Under the pieces are notes generated by a model, which saw nothing but the letters and a program-made list of their open reading frames with translations, was not told where the DNA came from and ran no database searches. DNA of 64,000 bases from Catellatospora paridis. GTDB taxonomy: Bacteria > Actinomycetota > Actinomycetes > Mycobacteriales > Micromonosporaceae. Position numbers and translations under genes: made by a program. Numbering within the stretch: position 1 is the first letter of the stretch; each line of letters begins with the position of its first letter. The stretch lies in NCBI RefSeq assembly GCF_009720365.1, contig NZ_WBZD01000043.1, positions 89,000 to 152,999 on the forward strand, read 5' to 3'. This document shows positions 25,267-35,600 of this stretch, one piece after another.

Positions 25267-25936
25267 GCAATCCTCCGAGCAGTCGGCGGGAGAGCTGGTC
25301 GGCGTGCCGGGTCGTCTCCGGCAGCCGGAAACGCGGCGACAGGGTCAGCGTCAGCGCGGTGGCCGCGTCGAGGTCGACGCGGTGCCCGACGGAGACGAAC
25401 ACCGGCTTGACCTTCGGCTGGCTACGCAGCACCCGGCCCAGCACCTCGTCGCCCTCGGTCAGCGGCGACCAGTCGCCCCGGCCCGGACCCGGCTCGGCGT
25501 GCGCGGTGGTGAACGGCGTCTTGGCCACCCCGAACGTGGGCAGCCCGGTGAGCACGCCGACGTGGCAGGCCAGCCCGAACCGGCGCGGGTGGGCGACTCC
25601 GTAGCCGTCGCACACCAGCACGTCGGGCGTGACCGTGAGCCGCTCCAGGGCGTCGACCAGCAGCGGCAGCTCCCGGAACGCGAGCAGGCCCGGCACGTAC
25701 GGGAAGGTCACCTCGCCGGTCGCGGTGGCCGCCTCGACGACGGTCAGCGTGGCGAGGTCCAGCACGACGGCGGCGGCCACGGCCCGGCCGGTCTCCTCGT
25801 CGTACGACACGTCCAGCCCGGCCGCGGTCCGCGCGGCCGGAAGCGGCCCACCCGGCTCGACCCGTGCCCGCAGCGCGAGCTGCTGGCGCAGTGCCTCGGC
25901 CTGGTCGGCAGGCCACGGATCGTGCGGCACCCTCAT
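25253..25936 (-). CDS. nfi: Endonuclease V
   Basis: A 227-residue enzyme that cleaves DNA near deoxyinosine (deaminated adenine). The metal-binding acids align with the known set: D42 (GLDVSYD), E89 (PGLLAFRE) and D110 (VCDGYGVAHPRRFGLACH), the last with the conserved PR-x-G context. All catalytic residues are intact. It lies 19 bases downstream of a Nudix gene and overlaps the YbaB-like gene. The link to a genome with a putative deaminase module 3 kb away is noted but probably coincidental. Confidence 0.93.
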   Translation of the reverse strand: MRVPHDPWPADQAEALRQQLALRARVEPGGPLPAARTAAGLDVSYDEETGRAVAAAVVLDLATLTVVEAATATGEVTFPYVPGLLAFRELPLLVDALERLTVTPDVLVCDGYGVAHPRRFGLACHVGVLTGLPTFGVAKTPFTTAHAEPGPGRGDWSPLTEGDEVLGRVLRSQPKVKPVFVSVGHRVDLDAATALTLTLSPRFRLPETTRHADQLSRRLLGGLHAAR

Positions 25937-25955
25937 CGCCGGACCCGCCCGTCGC

Positions 25956-26498
25956 TCAGCCGAGCCGGGCCATGGCGTTGCGCACCACGCGCGCGGTGTC
26001 CGTGCCGAGCGGGCTGGGCAGCGCGTCGGGGGCGAACCAGCCGAGCTCGTGCGACTCCTCGCTGACCTGCGCCACCGCGTTCGCGGGCGCGTGCACCAGG
26101 AAGATCACGTCGTAGTGCCGGTTGGGCCGGCCCGCGCAGTTCACGTGGTGCACGTCCACGTCGACCGGCACCGGGTCGACGACCAGCCCCGCGATGCCGC
26201 TCTCCTCGGTGGCCTCGCGCAGGGCGGCCGCGGCGAGGTCACCGTCCTCGGGTTCGAGGTGGCCGCCGAGCTGGCACCAGATGTCGTGCCGGCCGTGCAG
26301 GCACAGCAGGATGCGGGAGCGGTCGTGCGAGACGATGATCGCGCTGGCCGTGACGTGCCCGTCGAGATGCGGCTTGCCCATCACCTGCGGGCCCTGCGCC
26401 AGCAGGGCGATCGTCTGCGTCCAGTCGGCCTCGGCGTCGGTGGGCGGGCGCCAGTCGGTCAGCAGGCGTAGGGCGTCGGCATGCAGGGTCTGCGTCAC
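25956..26498 (-). CDS. Nudix hydrolase
   Basis: A 180-residue Nudix protein. The Nudix box GGHLEPEDGDLAAAALREATEESG has the full G-x5-E-x7-REUxEE pattern with one extra residue before the first Glu. It resembles nucleotide or CoA pyrophosphatase types with a short N-terminal helical region. The start chosen is the GTG giving VTQTLHADALRLL. The frame is open further upstream, but that part overlaps the neighbouring gene's end and reads as a shadow. The gene lies upstream of endonuclease V on the same strand, so both may be sanitation or repair functions. Confidence 0.83.
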   Translation of the reverse strand: MTQTLHADALRLLTDWRPPTDAEADWTQTIALLAQGPQVMGKPHLDGHVTASAIIVSHDRSRILLCLHGRHDIWCQLGGHLEPEDGDLAAAALREATEESGIAGLVVDPVPVDVDVHHVNCAGRPNRHYDVIFLVHAPANAVAQVSEESHELGWFAPDALPSPLGTDTARVVRNAMARLG

Positions 26499-26559
26499 CC
26501 GGCCGATGCTAGTGCCCGGGACGCGCTCGCGTTCCCGGGCCTGTGGACAACTTCGGCGA

Positions 26560-27276
26560 TCACGCTTTGACCAGCACGTCGTCGCGGATCTCGCGGAGCA
26601 GCCGGGCGCTGTCGTCCATGGCGCGGCCGCCGTAGAACAGGCCGAGGCCGAGGCTGCCGTGGTCGATCCAGGCGCAGACCACGACGGGCGCGTCGCTCTG
26701 CTTGTCGCGGGCGTTACCGCAGCGCAGCTCCCCACCGCGCGCTCCGGCGGGGAAGCTGCGCACGCCCGTGGGCCGGTCCTTGCCCGCCCCGGCGAGCGCG
26801 CCGTCCAGTTCGCCGGCCGGGTCGAGGATGAACCGGGTGGCCACGACCAGCACCACCGGCATGTCCTTGTGCTTGGGCTCGTCGAGCTTGGCGACCTCCG
26901 CGCCGGTCACGTCCTGCTCCCGGTGGATCTGCGCGATCAGCTCGTTGGCCGCGGCGCGGACGTCGGGGCTGTCGTCGCGGCGCAGGCCCGCGATCGTGGC
27001 GCCCAGCTCGGCGCGCACCGGGTACTGCGCCCGGATCGGCGCGGTGACCGCGGCGAGCACCCCGCAGCAGCCCAGGCTCAGCACGGTCAGCGTGCCGAGC
27101 ACCCACGGCCAGCGCCGCCGGCGGGGCCGCTCCACGTAGACGACCTGCGGCTCGGCTGGGGCGGCCGGTGCGATGCGCTGCGGGATGGACGCCATGCCGA
27201 GGGTGTGCGTGTGCCCGTCGCGGCCCGCCCACGGATCGGCGGGCGGGGGCAGCGGCGGCGTGGGGGTGTTGCTCAC
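26560..27276 (-). CDS. Single-pass membrane protein of unknown function
   Basis: A 238-residue protein. The first 75 residues are proline-rich and cytoplasmic, ending in RPRRRRWPW. One membrane span (about 80-102, WVLGTLTVLSLGCCGVLAAV) follows, and the outer domain of 135 residues contains two cysteines (ELRCGN, VVVCAW) that could form a disulfide. This layout is frequent among unnamed actinomycete envelope proteins. The start is the GTG giving VSNTPTPP; the longer upstream frame is not supported. No catalytic motif is visible. Confidence 0.7.
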   Translation of the reverse strand: MSNTPTPPLPPPADPWAGRDGHTHTLGMASIPQRIAPAAPAEPQVVYVERPRRRRWPWVLGTLTVLSLGCCGVLAAVTAPIRAQYPVRAELGATIAGLRRDDSPDVRAAANELIAQIHREQDVTGAEVAKLDEPKHKDMPVVLVVATRFILDPAGELDGALAGAGKDRPTGVRSFPAGARGGELRCGNARDKQSDAPVVVCAWIDHGSLGLGLFYGGRAMDDSARLLREIRDDVLVKA

Positions 27277-27459
27277 CCGCGGCACTGTACCGAGCCGCTC
27301 CCAGCACCGCACTCGAAGCGCGAGAGCGGCGCACAAAACCCCAGGTCAGAAACAATCTTGAGAACAAGTCTGAGCAATTCGGGCTAAATCAGCACCACCC
27401 TGGGAGAAATCTGATAGCACCCCCTTTTACCTGGGCTAATGCCTTCTTAATATCGGCCA

Positions 27460-28314
27460 ATGCCCCCGCATACCCCCCGTGATCAGCAAGAACCTCGTTT
27501 CGCCCGCACCACCGGCTCCCCCGCCACCGGTCGGCACCGCCGCGACGACGGCTGGCAGGCCCGGCACCGGCGCGGGCGGTCCGGGGCGCAGCGCCTGCTC
27601 GCGCCACTGCTCACGTCCGCCGCACTCGTCGGCGTCGGAGCCGTGGCCATCCTGTCCGGCAACGCCCGCCCGGTCGTCGTCGAGCCGCCGACCGCCGCCG
27701 GGCTGCTGCCCGGCAATGCCGTCGCTTCGCCGATGTTCGTCGCCGCCAGCGACGTGACCAGCGGCGCGCTGCTGCACCGCATGCCGCAGTTGCGGGCGCC
27801 CAAGGCGAGCCCGCCGGCGGTCAAGCCGAAGCCCAAGCCGAAACCGAAGCCCAAGCCCAAGCCGGTGGTCCGGGTCGCGAAGCTGGTCGCCGGGATGGAC
27901 CGCCAGCAGATGGACAACGCCGCCGCGATCGTCAAGAAGGCCCAGTCGATGGGCCTGTCCAAGTGGGCGATGATCGTCGGCGTGGCCACCGCCATGCAGG
28001 AGAGCCGCCTCTACAACGTGGCCAGCCACGTCGTGCCCGAGTCGCTGGACTACCCGCACCAGGGCACCGGTTCGGACCACGACTCGATCGGCCTGTTCCA
28101 GCAACGCGCCAGCGGCAGCTGGGGCTCCGTCGAGGAGATCATGCAGCCGCAGTACGCGGCGGGCGCGTTCTTCGGCCGCCTCGTGAAGATCGACGGCTGG
28201 GAGAACATGTCGCTGACCCGGGCCGCCCAGTCGGTGCAGATCTCGGCCTTCCCCGACGCGTACGCCAAGCACGAGGACAACGCGACCCTGATCGTCAGCG
28301 CGCTGCTGAACTGA
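27460..28314 (+). CDS. Secreted or anchored transglycosylase-like protein with KP-repeat linker
   Basis: A 284-residue protein with a basic N-terminus, one hydrophobic segment at about 47-65 (signal anchor), and a linker containing eight consecutive Lys-Pro units (KPKPKPKP, around residues 122-137). The C-terminal domain (about 145-284) contains GVATAMQESRLYN and SIGLFQQRASGSWG, the actinobacterial transglycosylase-like signature in which the Glu would be catalytic. It probably cuts or remodels peptidoglycan outside the cell, the KP rod spanning the wall. The preceding 183 bases are unusually AT-rich and must hold its promoter, but I see no riboswitch consensus there. Confidence 0.7.
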   Translation: MPPHTPRDQQEPRFARTTGSPATGRHRRDDGWQARHRRGRSGAQRLLAPLLTSAALVGVGAVAILSGNARPVVVEPPTAAGLLPGNAVASPMFVAASDVTSGALLHRMPQLRAPKASPPAVKPKPKPKPKPKPKPVVRVAKLVAGMDRQQMDNAAAIVKKAQSMGLSKWAMIVGVATAMQESRLYNVASHVVPESLDYPHQGTGSDHDSIGLFQQRASGSWGSVEEIMQPQYAAGAFFGRLVKIDGWENMSLTRAAQSVQISAFPDAYAKHEDNATLIVSALLN

Positions 28315-28332
28315 CGCGCCGGTCGCGGCGGC

Positions 28333-29559
28333 TCACCGGGCCACCGCGATCACGCCGTCGGCGCGCAGCCGGCCGGGCGTGCGCCCGGTGGCCAGGTTCG
28401 TCAGCGCCTCGTCGACGTGCGCGCCGAGGAACCAGTCCCCGGCCTGGTCGAGCACGAAGAAGCGGCCCCGCGCGTCCACGACCAGGATGTTGAAGGCCGT
28501 CTCGGACCCGATCGGACACACCGGCACGCCCAGCCGCTGCTCGAACGCGGCCAGCTCCGGCACGGGGCAGAACTCGTCCGGCAACCGCAGCGTGAACTGC
28601 TGCGCCAAGCAGTCCACGCCCGCGACGGTGGCCCGCGTGGACAGCTGCGGGTAACGCACGAAGACCTCGCGCGCGGCGGCCGCGGCCGCCGGGTCGTGCC
28701 ACGCGCCGTGGGCTTCGCGCGCCTCGTCGAGCAGCCGGCCCACCTGCGCGGGGTCCAGCCCGCCGCCGGTCCAGCCGCCCTCGACGAGCACCGCCGCCAC
28801 CGCCGGCGGGAACCGGTAGGGGTCGGGCGCCGCACCGGCCGCCACCGGCTCGCGCAGCTCGGTCCAGTCCACCGCCGCCAGGTCGCCGCCGCCGAGTCCC
28901 TGCCAGGCGAGCTGGCACGTGACGCAGCACGGCAGGTCCGGCCCCAGCCCGAGCGGCCGGTCCGACATCGTCGGGTAGCTGGTCGGCCACGGCTCGGCCA
29001 GCGCCGACCACATGGCCGCCGGGTCCGTCGACCCGGTCTGCGCCCAGTCGGTGAACAGCCGCGAGAGCAGCACCAGCTCGGCATGGCGGGCCGCGCCGCG
29101 CACCAGCCGCCCGGCCGGCTGGGCGGCCAGCCAGCCCGCCACCGCCGGATGGTGCACCGGTGCGGCGTCGCCCCGCGCGGACCCGGCCAGGACGCTGACG
29201 TTCTGCGTGGTGAGCGCCATCGCGATGCGCGCCGGGCCCGGTTGCGCCTGCGCCGCCTCGGCCCGGCTCGGCTTGGGCGGACTGGCCAGATGCGTCGCCG
29301 AACCAGGCTGGTATCGCTCCTTCACCTGCTCCGTCCACCAGGCGGGGTAGTAGGCCAACAGGCCGCTGTGCCGGTCGAGCACGACCGTCACGCCCGAACC
29401 CAGCGGCGGCGGCTCCGCCGTCGGCTGTGTCGGCACGACCCACACGCACCAGCCGTGCGCGAACTCGTCGACCAAGCCCCGATAGGGCTTCCCGTCGCGC
29501 AGGGTCGCCTCCACGGCGAACCGCTCCGCCAGCCGCAGCGCGTCGTCGATCGTAGCCAC
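28333..29559 (-). CDS. Composite immunity-type protein: Imm35/YrhB, YwqJ-like deaminase and SUKH-3 domains
   Basis: A 408-residue protein in three parts. Residues 1-83 (IDDALRLAERFAVE...GLLAYYPAWWTEQVKERY) match the Imm35/YrhB immunity domain. Residues about 100-225 contain H159-A-E161 and P-C-CVTC (C212, C215), the zinc and catalytic pattern of YwqJ-like nucleic-acid deaminases. Residues about 250-400 end in ETAFNILVVDARGRFFVLDQ and LTNLATGR, the SUKH-3 pattern. Immunity domains joined to a deaminase with intact motifs is unusual. It is divergent from the giant toxin gene and is the best candidate for its antidote or partner. The start is a GTG preceded by GGGGAGGG. Domain calls are by motif recognition. 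Confidence 0.7.
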   Translation of the reverse strand: MATIDDALRLAERFAVEATLRDGKPYRGLVDEFAHGWCVWVVPTQPTAEPPPLGSGVTVVLDRHSGLLAYYPAWWTEQVKERYQPGSATHLASPPKPSRAEAAQAQPGPARIAMALTTQNVSVLAGSARGDAAPVHHPAVAGWLAAQPAGRLVRGAARHAELVLLSRLFTDWAQTGSTDPAAMWSALAEPWPTSYPTMSDRPLGLGPDLPCCVTCQLAWQGLGGGDLAAVDWTELREPVAAGAAPDPYRFPPAVAAVLVEGGWTGGGLDPAQVGRLLDEAREAHGAWHDPAAAAAAREVFVRYPQLSTRATVAGVDCLAQQFTLRLPDEFCPVPELAAFEQRLGVPVCPIGSETAFNILVVDARGRFFVLDQAGDWFLGAHVDEALTNLATGRTPGRLRADGVIAVAR

Positions 29560-29563
29560 GATG

Positions 29564-29667
29564 CCCTCCCCAGGGTGGTGTGCAGACACGCCACGGTAGC
29601 GGTTGCGACCGATGTCTGGTGCGTATGGACGGTGCCCGTTAGGGTGTCGCCAGTCACCTGGGGAGGG
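29564..29667. repeat. Inverted 11-bp boxes holding both ribosome-binding sites of a divergent pair
   Basis: CCCTCCCCAGG (29564-29574) and CCTGGGGAGGG (29657-29667) are exact inverse copies 82 bp apart. Each places GGGGAGGG just upstream of its gene: the composite immunity protein on the left, the toxin on the right. The DNA between them must contain both promoters. Confidence 0.7.
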
Positions 29668-29676
29668 ACTGCCACC

Positions 29677-32600
29677 ATGCCACTTCTACCTTCACCGATC
29701 CCACATCCATTGAGCTATTTCGATGCTCACGATTGGATGTGCACCGCCCTGGAATGGGTCGTGGGCGTCGACTGGCCCGAGGGCGACGAAGCCGCCATGC
29801 GCGAGCTCGCCGACGACTGGCGGGCCGCCTCGTCCCGGATGGGGCCGCTGCTCGACGAGGCCGACGACGCCGCGCTCGCCGCGGTGGCCGCCGCGGGCGG
29901 ACCGGACGGCCAGGTCGCGAGCGCCATCCTGCGGCTGTGGTCGCAGCTCGGCCGCGCGCACGGCACCGGCGGCGAGGAAGCCGCCCTGGCGATGGTCGTC
30001 GAGCTGCTGGACGACTTCGGCAGCCAGGTCGACGACGGTGCCAACCAGATCGAGGGCGTGAAGATCGAGTTCTACGTGGAGCTCGGTCTGCTGCTCATCG
30101 AGCTGATCGCGCTCGCCGCCGCCGCGACCGTCACCTTCGGCGCCTCGATGGCCGGCGCCGCGCCCGCCATGTACGCCACCCGCTTCGCGATCCAGCGGCT
30201 GCTCCGCCGCGCGGCCAAGGAGCTGCTGGAACGCGCGGCGAAGAAGGGCCTCAAGGACCGGCTGAAGGACCGCCTCGGCGACGCGGTCAAGGACCGGATC
30301 AAATCCAAAGTGGTGCGCCACCTCGGCGAGCAGGCCCTGGAAGAGGGCATGCAGGAGGGGCTCACCTCGCTGGGCGTCCAGGCGTACCAGGTGAGCGAGG
30401 GCAACCGGGGCGGCCTGAACGCGGGCGAGCTGGCGCTCGACACCGGGCTCGGCGCCCTGGCCGGCGGCGTCGGCGGCGTCACCGGGCTCGGCCGGGCCCG
30501 CGCCACTACCGCCCTCGGCCGGTTCGGCGAGCACGCCCTGCGTGGCGCGAGCGGCGCGATGCTCGGCGAGGTCACCGTCGGTGTGGTCACCGGCCAGGGC
30601 GTGAGCCTGCAGACGCTCGGCATGGCCGCGAGCTCCGCCACGTTCGGCTCGGCCGTCGGGGACACCCGGGTCGCCGTCGACGGGCGGCTGCTCGGGGCGG
30701 AGCTGAGCCTGTCCGCCGCGCCCGACGCCCAGCGACTGCCGGACGCGGCTCTGCCGCCCGGCCCGTTCGACGAGTCCGGTCTCGCCGCCTCGGCCGCCCT
30801 GTTCGCGGGGCCCGCGGGCGAGACCGTACCCGACTCCACCATCATCGGCCTCGACCGGACCGTCGCGACCGTGGACCTGTCCGGCGGCCAGCATGGTGGA
30901 CCGGGCGTCGCGTTCGGAGCCGAAGTCCCCGGCACGACGGCCGACGGCGGCGGTCCACGCCTGCCCGGAGCACCGGCCGACCCGACAGGCCTGTTCGACG
31001 GGGGTGCCTGGCCGACCGAGGACCGTGGACCTGAGGACCGTGGCGCCGAGGCCACGGGGCCGACCGGACATCCCGGTGCTCCCGTGGGCGGTCATCCGGG
31101 CGCACCCGCCGCGAGCCTGGCCACGGGTGCGGCGGCCGTGCTCGAACCGGCGTCCGGCACGATCCCGTCGTCGCCCGGCCCGGCCGTCACCAGCCCGCCG
31201 GCCGGGCCCGGTGCTCTGCCCACGGGCGGGGGCGTCGCCGGGGATGTCCCGCACGGTTTCGTCTCGCCGGTCGTCCCGGCTTCGACCCACCACGGCCACC
31301 CGGGCACGGCGAGCGGCCCGGCGCGGCCCGGCGGTGTTACTCCGACGGGCGGGCCGTCCCCCATCACCGCACCGGAGCGGGCCGACGATGACATCGCCGT
31401 GGTGGCCGCTGCCGCGGTCGCCTCGCTCGGCGGTCCGGGCACCGGCCCGGTGCGGCCTCCTGCCGCAGCGCCGGGCACCGGGGACCGTCCGGCGTTCAGG
31501 GCCGCGGTCTCGGAGAGCCGTGCCGAGCGGGAGGCATACGAGAGCCACACCGCGTTCGGCCGCACCCACGCGATGCGGCTGCGATTCGACCCGCGCAGCC
31601 CCACGCTGCTGAACCGGATACGCCAGTGGCTCCAGGACGGGTACGCGGCGGGACCGCCCACGTTCGACCCCGGCCGGCAGGCGTACGAGCAGAGCCTGGC
31701 CCCGTGGGAGGCACGCCTGCGGACACTGCTGGACGGCCCGATCGACGGGCCGCTGCCGTCCGAGATCGACCCGGCGTCGTTCGCCGAGTTCCAGCACCTG
31801 CGATACGGCGAGGACGAGCGCGGGATGTTCCGGGTCGCCGACGGCGCGGTCAACGAACCGGACGACCGCTCCCGGGCGACCGGCCTGGACGATCCCCGGC
31901 CCGTCGAGACCAGCCGCCGCTACGGCATGCCCGGCGGCCACCGCCGCCCGTTGGCCCTGCACCAGCAGGACGTCGAGCTGGCCGTGGAACGCGACGCCGA
32001 CGGGCGGCCGCGCCGGTTCAGCGACCTGTTCGGCGAGTGGCCGCGCCGCGCCAACGACGGCGGCCCCAAGGCCGACCCCACCCGCGCCATCAACTGCCCC
32101 GACGTGGTGCTGTCCGTCATCGACACGTGGCTGCACGGCAGACCGCGGGTCGCGGCCCCGCGCACCGTCGACCGCTTCAGCCCCGACCTGCTGCCGCTGG
32201 GCGGCGAGCCCGGTGGCGCGGCCCGCATCGAGGACGCCGTCGGCGCCCGCTTCCAGCAGCTCATGACCGACCACCGGGCCAGCTCCTACGACGAGGCGTG
32301 GCAGCCGCGCGAGGAGGCGTTCGGCACCCTGGAGTCGGCGCTGCTGGCGCAGGGCCACGGCGCGGTCGCGGTGCTGCTCATGGAGCGCCCGAGCGGCGCG
32401 GCACACGCGGTGACCGTGCACAACCAGCACGGCCAGGTGGTGTATGTCGACGCCCAGGACAACGAGCGCCCCGTGGCGACGTACCGTCCGGGCGGCGCGG
32501 TCCGGATGGACGCGCTGCTGCTGAGCGCCGACGCCCTGCCGGTCGACCTCGGCCTGCCGCCGGGTCACTGGACGACACCGGGCACCGCCGTCGAGGACCC

Positions 32601-35600
32601 CGGCACCAGCCACGTCGAGGCCTCCGGACACCAGCGCCCCTCCGACGTCTTCGCCACCCCTGAACAGGTCACGACCTGGGACTCGCTGTCCGGCGGTGGG
32701 CTCGACCTGCTGGTCGGCGAGCTGAAGGCACGCGACGACCTGAACCTCGACCAGAAGTTGCGGCACCTGCGCGAGGAGCTGTTCCGCGAGGTCGCGCCGC
32801 CGCCCTCACCTGTGGGCGGTGACCTGGACACCAAGAACCTCCGGGTCTACGAATGGCAGAGCGGCGAGCTGTTCGTGCACGCCGCAGCGCTGATGCTGGA
32901 CGACACGGCCACCATCGAGATCGCGTACGAGCCCCACCAGCTGTTCACCCAGTACCGCGACGACGTCTCCGATCCGTACCTGTCGCACGTCGGCCCGGTG
33001 CCCGCGGGCATGACCCGCGACCTCGCGGACAAGACGGTGCTGTGGCGGGCGCTGTCCGGCCGGTCCACCGACGGCGTCGACCCGGCCGAGCTGGCCGCCG
33101 ACGCGATCGACATGCAGGTCCGGCCGCTGCGCGGCGCGCTGGCCATGCGCAAACGGCTGATCACCGAGTTCGGTGTCGACCCGGCCCGGGTCCGCCTGTG
33201 CCACGACGACCAGCCGCGCCACGTCCACTACGCGACCAGCAAGTTCCGCCGCGCCCACCTGGTGGCGCTGCCGCAGGTGCGCCGCGACGGGCGGCAGGCC
33301 CGCGCCGCGATGGTCGCCGCGATGCGCGGGCACGGCGAGCGGGGGGCACGGCGTGACGCCCGGGCGCGCGCCCTGGCAGAGCTTGTGTGCGCCCGGCATG
33401 AACCCGACGGGCAGCCCGGCAGCTACGCACTGCTGTGGGTGCGCCAGTCCCGGGTGCCGATGGGCGCGTTCATGGACACCAAACCCGAGCTGCTGCGCCA
33501 GACCGTCGCCCTGCTCCGCGAGACGGACCCGGACCGGCGCATCCTGCTGATCGGCGACGACCTGTTCGACGGCCGACCGGAGCTGAAGGCCGCATTCGAT
33601 GCCGAAGGCGTGCTCGACAACGTCGACACCGAGACGCTGCGCCAGTTCTGGTCCGCCGACCGCCACGGCGGGCAGGAACTCGGCCAGGGCGAGCAGGCAC
33701 TGTTCCTGCACCACCTGGACAGCGCCCGCGACATCGTGCAGATCGGCATGGAGAGCGGCGCGCTGGAGATCGCCGTCACGCTCGGCGTGCCCACGGTGTA
33801 CTTCCAGGGCCGCGAGCACGTCGGCGACAAGGGCGTGCGCTGGCAGCTCTACTGGGACACCTGGGAGTACGGCGACCGCCGCGACCTGCTCGACGAGGAC
33901 GGGCAACCGCAGCTGTTCCCGTCCGGGCGGGTGAAGACGGAGTTCGAGGCGCACACCGGGCCGTTGCGGGCGCCGCTGGCGACCATCCACCGGGTCGAGT
34001 TCGGCCCGGACCTGCCCGACCCCGAGGACCGGCTCACCCCGCCCGTCGCCGTGCACCACCCGGCGACGGTGTCCGCGGTGTCGGATCGGATCGCGCAACT
34101 GGCGGGTCGTGAACTGGACGGGTGGCCGCAGCGGCTGGGCCGGGACCGGTCGCTGCCCGACGGCTGGACACCGTGGGACGAGACGGCCTGGGCCGACAGC
34201 CGCTACTGCGCCGACCAGGCCGACCGGTGGCTGCGTACGGTGCCGGGCGACATCGAGTCCGCGGCGCACAAGTGGACCGCCGTGCAGCGGGCCCTGTCGG
34301 GCGTGCTGCGGCCCGCGACGGCTGCCGCCTACCGGGAGGCCGGCCTGCACACCGAAACGGCGGCAGGCACTGCCACCGCGGCCAGGCTGTCGCTCGCGTA
34401 CGCCGCCGAACCGGACACCCGCCCGCGGGCCGTCACCGAGCACGTGCGCCGAGTGCTGGCCGAGACGGAGCCGCGGCGGCAGGCGGCCGAGGAACTCCGC
34501 CTGCTCCAGCTCGACGAGCAGGAGATCGGTTCGCTGCGGAAAGCGATCGAGCAGGCCGTGACCGCGCGCGCCGAGATCAGGCGGACGGAGCGCGGCGAGA
34601 CCGCTCCGGCCCACGGGCTGCCACACGAGCCGGACCGACCGGAGGAGGACACGGTGCCCGATCCGGACAGCGCACCCGGCCTGGCCCGGACGGTGCTCGA
34701 CCGCGCGAGGACGGTGCGCGCCGACGGCGGAGCGGTGATCCCGCAGGCGGTGGCCGGTCTGATCGATGGCGCGCAGATGCTGGCGAACGGTGCGGACGGC
34801 CGGCCCGCGGTGGCCGACTTCGCCGCGGCAGTGCTCGGCAGACCGGTGCACCTCGCCGAGATCACCGGGTCGACCGGCGCGAAGGGCCTGTCCGGTGCGC
34901 CGGTCATGCTGGTGCAGGACGACGACGGCCGCAACATCGGGGTGGTGAAGGCGTTCCCCGACGCCGAGGAGTTCGCCCGCGAGCTGTCGGCGCTGCAGCG
35001 GCTGCGCAGCCGCGAGTTCACCCGGTTCGGCACTCCTGCGGCGCTGGGCATCGCGGCGTCGCCGCAACGCCACGGGGTCGTCGTGTCCGCACTGGCCCCC
35101 GGCCAGGCGATCGACGACCTGATCACGGAGGTGGGCAGGTCGACGGGTGCGGAGTGGGCGCCCGCCTTCAGGCGGCTCGAATGGTCCGTCGTCGGGGTGG
35201 GCGCCGCGCTCGCCGACCTGCATACCGCCGCCGCGGGCTCAGGCAGGCCGGTGGCGCGGGAGTTCCTGGACCGCCACATCGCGGTGGTGCGCAAATGGAC
35301 CGGCCAGGTGGTGGACACGATGCGGACGCTGCAGGACCGTGACTGGGGCCTCGACCAGCTGACGAGGCGGGTCGAGCAGACCATCGCCGAGGCGCGCGAC
35401 GTTCGCGGCTGGGCCGCGCTGGCACACGGCGACGCCCACCCCGGCAACTTCTTCTGGCATCCCGAACGCGGCCTGACCGTCATCGACCTGCCGATGCTGC
35501 ACCACGCCATGGACGGCGCCGGGAACCCGATCGGCGCACCGGAACGCGACCTCGCGTTCTTCGAGATCAAGCTGGCGGACTTCGGCATGAGCCTCGGGCT

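Noticed and set aside
27277..27459. Possible c-di-AMP (ydaO-type) riboswitch before the transglycosylase-like gene
   Set aside because: The region is AT-rich and before a wall-hydrolase-type gene, but the conserved ydaO core words were not found.
25253..29559. Functional link between endonuclease V (deoxyinosine repair) and the YwqJ-like deaminase module
   Set aside because: An attractive pairing, but the genes are 3 kb apart with unrelated genes between, and endonuclease V is widespread on its own.
28417..29676. Open 5' extension of the toxin frame by 420 codons
   Set aside because: It is antisense to the composite immunity gene, is Arg/His/Gly-rich, and a strong ribosome-binding site precedes the ATG at 29677.
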